Of a stretch of 64,000 nucleotides of DNA, positions 8,441-16,802 are shown in pieces. A model generated the notes under the pieces. It was not told the origin of the DNA. It worked only from the letters and a program-made list of their open reading frames with translations, and did no database searches. Position numbers and translations under genes: made by a program. Positions within the stretch are counted from its first letter, which is position 1, and each line of letters begins with the position of its first letter. Source of the stretch: Brevibacillus panacihumi W25 (GTDB lineage Bacteria; Bacillota; Bacilli; Brevibacillales; Brevibacillaceae); assembly GCF_000503775.1 (NCBI RefSeq), contig NZ_KI629782.1:620001-684000 (forward strand), read 5' to 3'.

Positions 8441-8833
8441 CTAGGTGCGAGGAGTAGGCGCCGGACGAGTTGGACGAGGTGGCGGCGTAGTCGGACGCGG
8501 ACGCGGTGTTGGAGTCGGACCTGGCGTGCCTCGCTCCAGACGGGTAACCCTTGCTTCCAGACGATCCACACGCCTTGTCAAATCATCTACCCGGTCGTCC
8601 ACTCTGGTAAAATCGGCACGCAGAGCATCCACACGATTTTCCACTCTTCTCAATCGACGCTCTACGTCACTTGCGGGAGATTCAGGCGCTGTGACAGGGA
8701 TGTAGATATTCTGACCTACATAGATATAATACGGATACGCGATATTGTTGACGCGGATCAGTTCTTGCACAGGAACACCGAAACGAGCAGCGATACTATT
8801 CAGCGTATCACCGGCACGGACGACATAGTTCAC
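8441..8833 (-). CDS. LysM domain protein with coiled coil and Pro/Arg/Thr tail
   Basis: A 130-residue protein in three parts: an N-terminal LysM domain (residues 1-47: YVVRAGDTLNSIAARF, QNIYIPV) that binds N-acetylglucosamine-containing glycans; a heptad-repeat coiled coil (residues 56-102, alternating VDxL/RVxR units); and a Pro/Thr/Arg tail (PTPRPRPTTPPPRP). There is no signal peptide, as in several spore-coat and exosporium LysM proteins loaded from the mother cell. GTG 8833 is used, with GGAGGAGGGG upstream. It could be a spore-surface or morphogenetic protein; the LysM call is certain, the location is inferred. Confidence 0.85.
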   Translation of the reverse strand: MNYVVRAGDTLNSIAARFGVPVQELIRVNNIAYPYYIYVGQNIYIPVTAPESPASDVERRLRRVENRVDALRADFTRVDDRVDDLTRRVDRLEARVTRLERGTPGPTPTPRPRPTTPPPRPTRPAPTPRT

Positions 8834-8972
8834 GAATAGCCCCTCCTCCAGGTTTATCTTTCGCTACTAACCTATGCCCGCCCGCCCGATCCGGAAATAA
8901 ACCAATACCCATTTTTTCTCAAATGGTCAAACGCCTATGACGAAAGCCGTTGCGGGCTGTATCTCACCAAGG

Positions 8973-9017
8973 CAAAAAACACTCTGGCACCAATTTTGAA
9001 GTGCCAGAGTGTTTTTT
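8973..9017 (-). terminator. Intrinsic terminator of the fumarase gene
   Basis: Perfect 12-bp stem ACACTCTGGCAC / GTGCCAGAGTGT with a T6 tail on the minus strand. Confidence 0.92.
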
Positions 9018-9023
9018 CGATTC

Positions 9024-10562
9024 TTATTTGAATACCGGCGCAGCAAATTCTGCCAATTTTTCCAGCGAGGATTTTTCCACGTCTGCATGCAAGCTGTTGC
9101 CGTGCGCATCCATGGTGACGATTGCTGCAAAGCCTTTTACGCGCAAATGCCACATCGCTTCCGGAACACCGAATTCCAGGAAATCTACGCCTTCTACTTT
9201 TTCCAGGCATTCTGCGTAATACTGCGCGGCCCCTCCGATTGCGTTGAGGTAAACAGCGCCATGTTCTTGCAGTGCTTTCAAGGTTTTGGCTCCCATTCCG
9301 CCTTTTCCAATAACGGCGCGAATGCCGAACTTCTTGATGATCTCGCCTTGGTAAGGTTCCTCGCGGATGGAGGTAGTAGGGCCCGCTGCCTTTACATGCC
9401 ACTCTCCAGCTTCGTCCTTGAGCATAACAGGACCGCAGTGATAAATGATCCCGCCGTTCAAATCTACTGGACAATCGTTTTCCATCAGATAGCTGTGCAA
9501 AGCATCGCGTCCTGTGTGCATCTCGCCGTTGATGATGACCACGTCGCCTACTTTCAGGCTGCGAATTTGCTCCTCCGTGATCGGAGCTTGCAGGACAACC
9601 TCGCGACGCTCAGGCTGTGCAGCTTCGCTCGCTGCTGCCGCTGGGCTCAGATCCATCGCTACCTCTTCATCTTTGTACAGGTAACGGAGAATTTCGCCTG
9701 TCTTCGCGTTGAGACGTACGCCTTGACGGCGGAACGCCCAGCAGTTGTAAGCCACGGACACGAAGAAGCTGGCAGGCAGACGGTTTTCTACGCCGATTTT
9801 GCAACCGAGCAAGGTCGCGTTTCCGCCGAAACCCATCGTTCCGATGCCCAGTTGGTTCGCGGTTTCCATGATGTAGTCTTCCAATTTCGCCAAGTCCGGA
9901 TTCGGATTCACGTCATCGACACGACGGAACAGCTGATGCTTGGCTAACGCATAGCCAGAGGTGCGGTCGCCGCCGATACCGACTCCGATAAAGCCCGCGC
10001 TGCAGCCCTGTCCTTGCGCCTGATAGACGGCGTGCAGGATGCACTTGCGGATGCCATCCAGATTGCGTCCCACTTTCCCCAAGCCTTCCAGTTCACAGGG
10101 CAGCGAATACTGGATGTTTTTGTTTTCACAGCCGCCGCCTTTGAGGATCAGCTTGATCTCGATCTCATCCTCTTCCCACTGCTCGAAGTGAATGACGGGT
10201 GTACCAGGACCCAGGTTGTCCCCTGTGTTGTGCCCGGTCAGGGAATCGACAGAGTTGGAACGCAGCTTCCCGGTTTTGGTTGCTTCTGCAATTGCTTCTT
10301 TGATCGCTTTTTTAATGATAAGCTGGTTTACTCCGACTGGCGTTTTCACTTCAAAAGTCGGCATGCCTGTATCCTGGCAAATTGGCGATACATTTTCTTC
10401 TGCCATCACGATGTTCTGTGCGATTGTGGACAGAGAAAGTGCTGCACGAGTGCCCAAATCTTCATTTAATTTTGCTGCATTGACGGCACGACGCACGTCA
10501 GGCGGCAAGTTCGTGGAGGTATCCGTGATCAGCTCCAGGATGCTTTGTTTCAAGTTTTCCAT
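9024..10562 (-). CDS. Class I fumarate hydratase (Fe-S)
   Basis: The 512-residue single-chain class I fumarase reversibly hydrates fumarate to L-malate in the TCA cycle. An N-terminal alpha domain (residues about 10-285) carries the cluster cysteines: VSPICQDTG, LKGGGCENK and GNATLLGCK. A C-terminal beta domain (about 330-505) contains GEMHTGRDALHSYL, IYHCGPVM and AGPTTSIRE. It is equivalent to FumA/FumB of enterics or fused archaeal FumA+FumB. Class I enzymes contain an oxygen-sensitive [4Fe-4S] cluster. A short Ala/Glu linker (AAAASEAAQPER) joins the halves. It starts at ATG 10562 after AAGGGGCGTCATAG and is monocistronic. The gene name is left blank because fumA and fumB are not distinguishable from this sequence. 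Confidence 0.93.
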   Translation of the reverse strand: MENLKQSILELITDTSTNLPPDVRRAVNAAKLNEDLGTRAALSLSTIAQNIVMAEENVSPICQDTGMPTFEVKTPVGVNQLIIKKAIKEAIAEATKTGKLRSNSVDSLTGHNTGDNLGPGTPVIHFEQWEEDEIEIKLILKGGGCENKNIQYSLPCELEGLGKVGRNLDGIRKCILHAVYQAQGQGCSAGFIGVGIGGDRTSGYALAKHQLFRRVDDVNPNPDLAKLEDYIMETANQLGIGTMGFGGNATLLGCKIGVENRLPASFFVSVAYNCWAFRRQGVRLNAKTGEILRYLYKDEEVAMDLSPAAAASEAAQPERREVVLQAPITEEQIRSLKVGDVVIINGEMHTGRDALHSYLMENDCPVDLNGGIIYHCGPVMLKDEAGEWHVKAAGPTTSIREEPYQGEIIKKFGIRAVIGKGGMGAKTLKALQEHGAVYLNAIGGAAQYYAECLEKVEGVDFLEFGVPEAMWHLRVKGFAAIVTMDAHGNSLHADVEKSSLEKLAEFAAPVFK

Positions 10563-10745
10563 CTATGACGCCCCTTTAGACGAAGTGGTGTGATTGGTAT
10601 CATAAACCGCCTATAATTATAGCACATGCCTTCTCCCGTGTCCGTAGATTATGCTCCTTCGAGTGTGAAACATTTGATTACGGCAGACGTCTTACCAGAT
10701 AAGTATCAGGAAATTCTTAACAGAGAGAGACAAAGGGGGATCAGC

Positions 10746-12731
10746 ATGAAAAAAAGAGGTTGGGTCTGGCTCGTCGCATCGGCCCTTGTCCTGACGACGA
10801 CAGCCTTTGCCGTAGCCGGAAGCGCGGACAGCGAAGTCGAGGCAGCCTACATCGAAAAGGACGGACTGCCTGTCGTCGGTTCCTATGAAAACTTGAAGAA
10901 GCTGTTGGCAAAGGATCTCCAGCAACAAAAGCTGATGTACAAAACCACCGTCGCAATGGAGTCCGCGCCGGTAGCCGGCAGCGCCGAACCGCAGTCAGCT
11001 CCGGCAGCTGCCAATGTCGCAGAATCTGCTGCTGCTGACTACTCGACAACCAATGTCCAGGTCCAAGGCGTTGACGAAGCTGATGTGGTCAAGACGGACG
11101 GAAAGTACATCTATCAAGCCACTTCAAACGAGATCCGGATTGTGCAAGCTGATCCGGCCGGCAAGATGCAGCTGGCAAGCCGCTTGAGCTATACGGAGGG
11201 AACGTTTGAACCATTGGAATTGTATGTGGATGAAAACAGGCTGGTCATAATCGGACAGTCTTTTGAGACGCTTGCTATAAAGAAAAACGATTCCGCCAAA
11301 AAGGTAAAAATCGCTCCTGGCTATCACAATCTGCATGTAGAAATGCTAAAAGCCCAGGTCTATGACATTACAGATAAACAAAAACCAAAGCTGACACGCG
11401 AGCTAGAGATGGAAGGAAGCTATTTGTCATCCCGCAAAATCGGAAGCAATCTGTATCTCGTCGCCAATCATCGCATCAATACCTTCCAGATCATGGAGGA
11501 CCTAGGCGATCCTGCTCCGATGTACCGCGATCAAGCTCCCGACAAACAAGCAGAACCCCAAAAGCTTCCGTATGGTGACATTCATTACTTCCCGGAAAGC
11601 CTGACACCCAATTACCTGATGGTCGCTGGCGTCGATCTGGATAAACCCAACCAAAAGATGAAGGTGCACTCCTATCTGGGAGGCGGGGAAAATATCTACG
11701 CCTCTATGGAAAATCTCTATGTCGCCGTATCCGAGTACAAAAATGAAATGCCAAAACCAAGCGTGTCGTCTTCAGAGTCCAATTTTGCCCCCATCAACGA
11801 AAGCGTAAGCACGACCTTGTACCGCTTCGCCTTGAAAAACGGAAATCTGGATTTTTCAGGGAAAGGGAGTGTGCCTGGCAATGTCTTGAACCAATTCTCC
11901 ATCGACGAGCATGACGGTTATTTGCGCATCGCAACGACCAGCGGCAATATCTGGCGCACAGACGAAGGTACGTCTAAAAATAATCTGTACATTCTCGACC
12001 GGGACCTGAAAATCCATGGAAAACTGGAAGGGATCGCTCCAGGAGAAAAAATCTACTCGGCCCGCTTCATCGGGGACCGCGCGTACATGGTAACATTCAA
12101 GACTGTCGATCCCCTGTTTGTCATCGATGTCAAAAAACCGGATGCACCACGTGTGCTGGGGGCATTGAAAATTCCGGGCTACAGCGATTATCTCCATCCG
12201 TACGACGAAAATCATCTCATCGGATTTGGCAAGGAAGCGGAAGCGGAAAAGGACATCGCGTATTATCAAGGCATGAAAATCGCTTTGTTTGACGTGACCG
12301 ATGTAACCAATCCGATCGAGAAATTCAAGACCGTCATCGGAGATCGGGGCACCGATTCGGAGCTGTTGCACAACCACAAAGCCCTTCTGTTCTCCAAGGA
12401 GAAGGAGCTGCTGGCCTTTCCGGTAACAGTTCGTACCCTTAGTAGTGAAGAAAAGGCAAATCGCAGGATTCAGGCATACGGCCGTTTTTCCTTCCAAGGG
12501 GCCTACGTATACCGGCTCAATCTGCAAGAAGGCTTTGTCCTGGACAGCACGATTACCCATCTGTCAGCCGAAGATACCCTGAAAGCCGGCGATGAATGGT
12601 ATGACAGCAAGAAAAATATCAGACGAATCCTGACGATCGGCGACACGCTGTACACGGTATCGGAAAGCCTCATCAAGTCCCAGAAGCTTGAAGATCATCA
12701 ACCGATCAGCACACTGAGCCTGACAAAATAG
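10746..12731 (+). CDS. Secreted beta-propeller domain protein
   Basis: The 661-residue extracytoplasmic protein has a signal peptide (residues 1-27, MKKRGWVWLVASALVLTTT), an Ala/Pro-rich segment, and then the block STTNVQVQGVDEADVVKTDG that begins the Beta_propel family (PF09826-type). Repeated blade-like motifs follow (NRLVIIGQ, NLYLVANH, DHLIGFGKE-type strands). No catalytic residues are known for the family; a ligand- or partner-binding role at the envelope is likely. ATG 10746 is preferred over the upstream ATG at 10626 because AAAGGGGGATCAGC lies just before it and a signal peptide follows. A TATAAT sequence at 10614-10619 may be the -10. Confidence 0.85.
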   Translation: MKKRGWVWLVASALVLTTTAFAVAGSADSEVEAAYIEKDGLPVVGSYENLKKLLAKDLQQQKLMYKTTVAMESAPVAGSAEPQSAPAAANVAESAAADYSTTNVQVQGVDEADVVKTDGKYIYQATSNEIRIVQADPAGKMQLASRLSYTEGTFEPLELYVDENRLVIIGQSFETLAIKKNDSAKKVKIAPGYHNLHVEMLKAQVYDITDKQKPKLTRELEMEGSYLSSRKIGSNLYLVANHRINTFQIMEDLGDPAPMYRDQAPDKQAEPQKLPYGDIHYFPESLTPNYLMVAGVDLDKPNQKMKVHSYLGGGENIYASMENLYVAVSEYKNEMPKPSVSSSESNFAPINESVSTTLYRFALKNGNLDFSGKGSVPGNVLNQFSIDEHDGYLRIATTSGNIWRTDEGTSKNNLYILDRDLKIHGKLEGIAPGEKIYSARFIGDRAYMVTFKTVDPLFVIDVKKPDAPRVLGALKIPGYSDYLHPYDENHLIGFGKEAEAEKDIAYYQGMKIALFDVTDVTNPIEKFKTVIGDRGTDSELLHNHKALLFSKEKELLAFPVTVRTLSSEEKANRRIQAYGRFSFQGAYVYRLNLQEGFVLDSTITHLSAEDTLKAGDEWYDSKKNIRRILTIGDTLYTVSESLIKSQKLEDHQPISTLSLTK

Positions 12732-12811
12732 CGGTAATTCTCTGTCGCGCAAACGGGTTCTGTGCTAAGATGAACAGGTAGACGTAGCAGGAAGAAAGGG
12801 TGTCACCGCTC

Positions 12812-13498
12812 ATGGAATATTTGAACCTGAATCTGACTTCAACAATCGCGGGATTGGCGGTCGTCCTATTGGTCATGTTTGCGCGACTTCACTGGCCCTT
12901 CCGCTATCAATATATCTCCCATTTGTTCAAAAGCCGTACCGAGCAGCGTTTGCGTTGGCTCGATGCCTCTTACCGCAAGAATCGCGCCCGCTCCGTTGCG
13001 ATGCTGGATAAATCGACCTATGAGATCCTGATCGGCAATTACGAGCTGGCAGAAAAATATATTGTGCAAGGATTAAATGTCTGCAAGGAACGTCCTTCTC
13101 TCTTTAACCAGGCGATGATTCACTATCTGTTTTACAACCTGGCCATCGTGTACTATTCGTCAGGCCGCTACAGCGATGCGTTGGAAGTCGCCTTCCGCGT
13201 ATACCAGCGCGACCAGGGAATGACCGATTCATTGGCCGTTATCGCTTGCGCCCACGCGAGACTTGGCGAAGTGGAAAGCGCCCAGGAGGCGTTTAAATTG
13301 ATCTCCGGCAAGCGCTCGGCACGAGATTGGCGGTTGCTCTGTCTCGCAGAGATCGAAGCCGCCAAAGGAAATTACGAGCACGCGCTAGCGCATTTGCGTC
13401 AGTTAATGAGCAAGTCCTCCCATTTTTTGCACCTGAACAGAGCTGAATTGGAAAAACGGCTGGAAGAATGGCAGAAGGCATCTACGCAGGTAAGTTAA
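12812..13498 (+). CDS. Membrane-anchored TPR-like protein
   Basis: The 228-residue product has one N-terminal membrane helix (residues 8-26, STIAGLAVVLLVMFARL) and helical-hairpin repeats resembling tetratricopeptide repeats at about 70-105, 107-140 and 165-195 (NLAIVYYSSGRYSDALEVA, LAEIEAAKGNYEHALAHL). TPRs mediate protein-protein contacts; the partner is unknown. I chose ATG 12812, nine bases after GAAAGGGTG; GTG 12800 overlaps that ribosome site. It follows the beta-propeller gene by 80 bases on the same strand, so it may be co-transcribed, but no dedicated system is evident. Confidence 0.75.
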   Translation: MEYLNLNLTSTIAGLAVVLLVMFARLHWPFRYQYISHLFKSRTEQRLRWLDASYRKNRARSVAMLDKSTYEILIGNYELAEKYIVQGLNVCKERPSLFNQAMIHYLFYNLAIVYYSSGRYSDALEVAFRVYQRDQGMTDSLAVIACAHARLGEVESAQEAFKLISGKRSARDWRLLCLAEIEAAKGNYEHALAHLRQLMSKSSHFLHLNRAELEKRLEEWQKASTQVS

Positions 13499-13520
13499 TT
13501 TTTTTGATGGTTTAAATAGG

Positions 13521-13564
13521 AAAACACCGCAAAAGCCAATCACAAAGCTTTTGCGGTGTTTTTT
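13521..13564. terminator. Bidirectional intrinsic terminator
   Basis: AAAACACCGCAAAAGC...GCTTTTGCGGTGTTTT, with T runs on both strands, between the TPR gene (+) and the MBL-fold gene (-). Confidence 0.9.
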
Positions 13565-13582
13565 GATTTTGTTCGGATTTTG

Positions 13583-14275
13583 TTACGACTGTCTTGCTGC
13601 CTCGATCAAACTTTGCAAGAACGGTGTGATCTCCCCACTGAGGATCGGACCGTGACCCGTAGCCAAATAATCGATCGGCCAGTCCAGCAGGATCTCCAGC
13701 CCCTCTGCGTATTCGCGTGCACGCTCAGGCTCCTGCTGTGCCCATGCTTGAATCTTCTTGTGATAAGCCGTGCGGACTTCCGGTTCTTTTCCCACAATGT
13801 CTCCCAAGGGTGCCTCTCGGAAGCACAGATGATCGCCGACAAAACATACTTTTGTTTTGGGATCAAAAAACGCCACTGAACCTTCCGTTTGAAAAGAGAG
13901 TTGTCGAAACTTCAAGGGAGAAAGCTCTCCCCCGCTCCCTGTAAACGTGTGACCAAAAAAGGTCTGGGAAAAATCGTCCAACTCGTAATAATCATCCAGA
14001 TGAATCCAGTTATTGCGGGAAGGAAACAAATCTGCATTCCCAATATGATCCGCACTTCGATGCGTAAAATAGACATTCTCGATTTTTCCGGGTATCGCCC
14101 CGATCCCCTCCAGCGCTTGCTGAAAATACTTCCGGTGCTTGCGAAGCTGGGAGTCGATCAGCACAAAGGAATCTCCTTGTTTGACCACATAACTGTTAAT
14201 GTAACCTTGCCAGGCCTCCTCATAGGTAATAATCGCCCAGGTGGAGTCAGCTATAGGTGCAGTCACATTCGTCAT
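13583..14275 (-). CDS. MBL-fold hydrolase-like protein with altered metal motif
   Basis: The 230-residue protein has metallo-beta-lactamase fold order: strand IDSQ, a motif-2 region YFTHRSADHIGN, the metal-bridging strand FVGDHLCF, and the terminal ATGHGP. Canonical enzymes have HxHxDH; here the motif reads H72-R-S74-A-D76-H77, so the second histidine is serine and the first metal site is incomplete. The remaining Asp/His, GDH and GHG suggest one metal ion may still bind. The substrate is unknown. It starts at ATG 14275 after GGAGAGATGGAGGC. It is a single gene converging with the TPR gene. Confidence 0.8.
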   Translation of the reverse strand: MTNVTAPIADSTWAIITYEEAWQGYINSYVVKQGDSFVLIDSQLRKHRKYFQQALEGIGAIPGKIENVYFTHRSADHIGNADLFPSRNNWIHLDDYYELDDFSQTFFGHTFTGSGGELSPLKFRQLSFQTEGSVAFFDPKTKVCFVGDHLCFREAPLGDIVGKEPEVRTAYHKKIQAWAQQEPERAREYAEGLEILLDWPIDYLATGHGPILSGEITPFLQSLIEAARQS

Positions 14276-14360
14276 GCCTCCATCTCTCCTCTCCTCCCAG
14301 ATAAAAGTTTCTTACAGATAGTATACACAAACATTTGGTTTCGTGATGTTGCGGCACTTT

Positions 14361-15152
14361 TTAGCGGATGACGGCTTCATCTCCGATGCTGATCCAGGAG
14401 CGCCCCTGGGATTGGCGAATATCCACCGGAACGCCGAAAAAGCTCGTCAGTACGTCGGGCTTCAATACTTCTGTCGTCTTGGCTGCCGCTGCCACGGCCC
14501 CGTCTTTGATCAAGAGCGTGTGCGTAAAGCAGGGAAGGATTTCTTCGATATGATGCGTCACGTACAACAGCGTTGGTCCGTCGGGCTGGCTTGCGATCTG
14601 CCCGATCATCGCCAGCAATTGCTCACGGGACAACAGGTCAAGGCCCGTACACGGCTCGTCCAAGATCAGCAGACGCGGTGAAGCCATCAATGCTCGTGCG
14701 ATCAGGACCTTTTGCCTCTCGCCTTGGGACAGGGCACGAAACGGGCGATTTTTCAACTTGGAGCACCCGAAGGTATCCAACAACTCCGATGCTTTGGCAA
14801 GATCCTCATCGCTCGGTGTCGTGTAAAGGCCAATCGTCGCTTCCCTGCCGCTCAGAACCACCCGAAAAGCCGTCTCGTGATCATGCATCTGTGCGATCAG
14901 AGCCGTACTTACCCAGCCGATCGATTTTCGCACTTCCCGGACATCCACTTCACCGTAACGGTTTCCCAGGACATGCACCTCGCCACGTGTGGGCCAGGTG
15001 TATCCGCAGAGGATCTGGAGCAGACTGGTTTTCCCCGAGCCGTTCAACCCGACTATACACCAGTGTTGCGATTCCTTGACCTGCCAGTTGATGTTTCGTA
15101 GGATGGTCGTCTCATCCCGCTTCCATTCGACATTTTTCACATCAATGACCAT
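14361..15152 (-). CDS. ABC transporter ATP-binding protein (YlmA-like)
   Basis: The 263-residue nucleotide-binding protein has Walker A GLNGSGKTS (about residues 35-43), Q-loop region WVSTALIAQM, ABC signature LSQGERQK, Walker B RLLILDEPCTGLD and switch His in YVTHHIEE. The closest recognisable type is the YlmA/ModF-like group of stand-alone ABC ATPases. No permease or binding protein gene lies beside it, so transport is uncertain. ATG 15152 (or the TTG at 15155) follows GGGGGG. A promoter is visible at 15232-15261. Confidence 0.85.
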   Translation of the reverse strand: MVIDVKNVEWKRDETTILRNINWQVKESQHWCIVGLNGSGKTSLLQILCGYTWPTRGEVHVLGNRYGEVDVREVRKSIGWVSTALIAQMHDHETAFRVVLSGREATIGLYTTPSDEDLAKASELLDTFGCSKLKNRPFRALSQGERQKVLIARALMASPRLLILDEPCTGLDLLSREQLLAMIGQIASQPDGPTLLYVTHHIEEILPCFTHTLLIKDGAVAAAAKTTEVLKPDVLTSFFGVPVDIRQSQGRSWISIGDEAVIR

Positions 15153-15231
15153 CAAATCCCCCCACTCTTTTTATCGATACGTCCATAATATCTAATAATT
15201 ATGAGTATACCTGTCATTTCGGCAGCAAGCA

Positions 15232-15261
15232 ATTCTATTATCTTTCGCGAACGGGTGTCAA
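15232..15261 (-). promoter_or_regulatory. Probable sigma-A promoter of the ylmA-like gene
   Basis: Minus strand TTGACA (complement 15256-15261), an 18-base spacer, TAGAAT (complement 15232-15237), about 75 bases upstream of the start codon. Confidence 0.55.
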
Positions 15262-15309
15262 GTGTCGTCAATTCGAATATTCCTTCTCTTTTTCTGAGCA
15301 AAATAAATA

Positions 15310-15337
15310 CAAAGCTCCTGCTGGTCACAGAGCTTTG
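15310..15337 (-). terminator. Intrinsic terminator of the CMD gene
   Basis: Perfect 8-bp stem CAAAGCTC / GAGCTTTG with the T-rich tail TATTTATTTT on the minus strand. Confidence 0.7.
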
Positions 15338-15347
15338 TTTCGCGATG

Positions 15348-15692
15348 CTACTGTATGCTGTTCTGTTTTTCACGCAGCACTTGCTGAATCAAAATCACAC
15401 CGTGAGCCAGGGTCGTACCTCCGCCAAACGCACCTGCTACCGCTACCGTTTCCGCAATCTCCTTCTCGGTTATGCCTTCTCCCAGTGCAGCCTCCAGGTG
15501 GTAGACGATGCAATGTTCATTCCCAGCAAACAAGGAGATGGCCAGAGCCTGCAGATGCTTTTCCTTGACTGACAATGCACCAGAAGCAAAACATTGGCTC
15601 GTAAATTGATTGTAGGCTTGCAGAGCTTCTGGCAGCATCTCCCCAAACGCTTTCAGTCCCTCCCGATACTGCTCCGCTAATTCATGCTCCAT
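15348..15692 (-). CDS. Carboxymuconolactone decarboxylase (AhpD-like) family protein
   Basis: The 114-residue all-helical CMD-fold protein carries the motif GNEHCIVYHLEAAL (E-x-C-x3-H). AhpD uses a CxxC at this position; here only a single Cys is present together with Glu and His, as in many gamma-CMD-like proteins. These proteins usually form oligomers and act in peroxide defence or aromatic breakdown, but no linked pathway gene is here. It starts at ATG 15692 after AGGAGGTATGGACC. It is divergent from uvsE, 123 bases away. Confidence 0.82.
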   Translation of the reverse strand: MEHELAEQYREGLKAFGEMLPEALQAYNQFTSQCFASGALSVKEKHLQALAISLFAGNEHCIVYHLEAALGEGITEKEIAETVAVAGAFGGGTTLAHGVILIQQVLREKQNSIQ

Positions 15693-15815
15693 GGTCCATA
15701 CCTCCTGAAAATAAATCCCTGATAGTATCTCTATGCTGGGAACTTTTCATACGGGGCCAAATTCCCATCCTGGGAATACTAGAACCACGTACGATGTTGC
15801 AAAGGAGTGGGCACC

Positions 15816-16742
15816 ATGATTCGACTGGGCTATGCCTGCATCAGCGTAAAGAACAAGAACAACCCCAACAAAAAAACGACCGTTGCACAGGTGAACAAGC
15901 TGGAGCCTGCCGCACGGCTAAAAAAGCTGCGGCAAGTGATGCAGACCAACTTTTTCAACCTGATGGACTTGTTGGCGTACAATGTCGAGCACCGTATTTT
16001 CTTATATCGCTTGCCTTCTGAATTCGTTCCATTGGCTACCCATCCCGTCACGGCAGATTGGAACTGGGCTGAAGAGTTTGCTTGGGATTTTCGAAAGGCC
16101 GGCGAGTATATTCGCAAGCACAACATTCGGGTTACGGCACATTCCGGCCACTACAGCATTCTGAATACGGACAAACCTTCCGTACTGGAATCCACAATCG
16201 CCGATTTTAGTTATCATGCTCGGGTTTTTGATCTGCTGGGTCTGGATGACAACTCTGTATTGGTGACACATGTCGGTGGTGTGTATGAAGATCGAAGCGC
16301 AGCACTTGATCGCTTCGCTGCCAATTTTGAGCAGCTTCCCGCAGAGGTAAAGCGGCGCTTGGTCGTGGAGAATGATGATGTGTCCTTCACCATGGTCGAA
16401 GTGCTGGAGCTGTGTGAAAGGATCGGCGTTCCCATGGTGCTCGATATTCATCACCATATGTGCCTGTCCAATGGCGAGGATTGGGTGGAATATTTGCCGC
16501 GCATTATCGCTACGTGGGGGAACAGAACCCCGAAAATTCATATCTCCTCCCCCAAATCAGAGGATGATTTTCGCGCCCACGCCGATAACATCGATCCCGA
16601 TCAATTTCTCTCGTACATGACGGCTTTGTCTGATTATGATCTCGATGTGATGTTGGAATGCAAAAATAAAGATGATGCACTGCTGACGCTGCGGCGAAAC
16701 CTGGAAAAACGCGGGTTCAAGGGCGAAGCTGCCATGAAGTGA
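15816..16742 (+). CDS. uvsE: UV DNA damage endonuclease UvsE/UVDE
   Basis: The 308-residue TIM-barrel repair nuclease nicks DNA 5' of pyrimidine dimers and other lesions (alternative excision repair; YwjD in B. subtilis). Family blocks include MIRLGYACIS at the N-terminus, VTAHSGHYSIL, VTHVGGVYEDR, the metal-binding LVVENDD, PMVLDIHHHM, KIHISSPK and a final LECKNKDDAL. These supply the His/Glu/Asp ligands of the metal cluster. ATG 15816 follows AAAGGAG at nine bases. UV resistance fits the presence of splB and SASP in the same window. The shared terminator at 16751-16796 follows. Confidence 0.93.
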   Translation: MIRLGYACISVKNKNNPNKKTTVAQVNKLEPAARLKKLRQVMQTNFFNLMDLLAYNVEHRIFLYRLPSEFVPLATHPVTADWNWAEEFAWDFRKAGEYIRKHNIRVTAHSGHYSILNTDKPSVLESTIADFSYHARVFDLLGLDDNSVLVTHVGGVYEDRSAALDRFAANFEQLPAEVKRRLVVENDDVSFTMVEVLELCERIGVPMVLDIHHHMCLSNGEDWVEYLPRIIATWGNRTPKIHISSPKSEDDFRAHADNIDPDQFLSYMTALSDYDLDVMLECKNKDDALLTLRRNLEKRGFKGEAAMK

Positions 16743-16750
16743 TGGGATGG

Positions 16751-16796
16751 AAAAAAAGGCGTGCTTAAACGGCAGACCCGTTGACACGCCTTTTTT
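16751..16796. terminator. Bidirectional intrinsic terminator
   Basis: AAAAAAAGGCGTG...CACGCCTTTTTT between uvsE (+) and the repeat-protein gene (-). Confidence 0.9.
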
Positions 16797-16802
16797 CCGT
16801 GA

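Noticed and set aside
9009..9947. Plus-strand frame of 312 codons opposite the fumarase gene
   Set aside because: It is antisense to well-conserved class I fumarase and has no RBS or domain.
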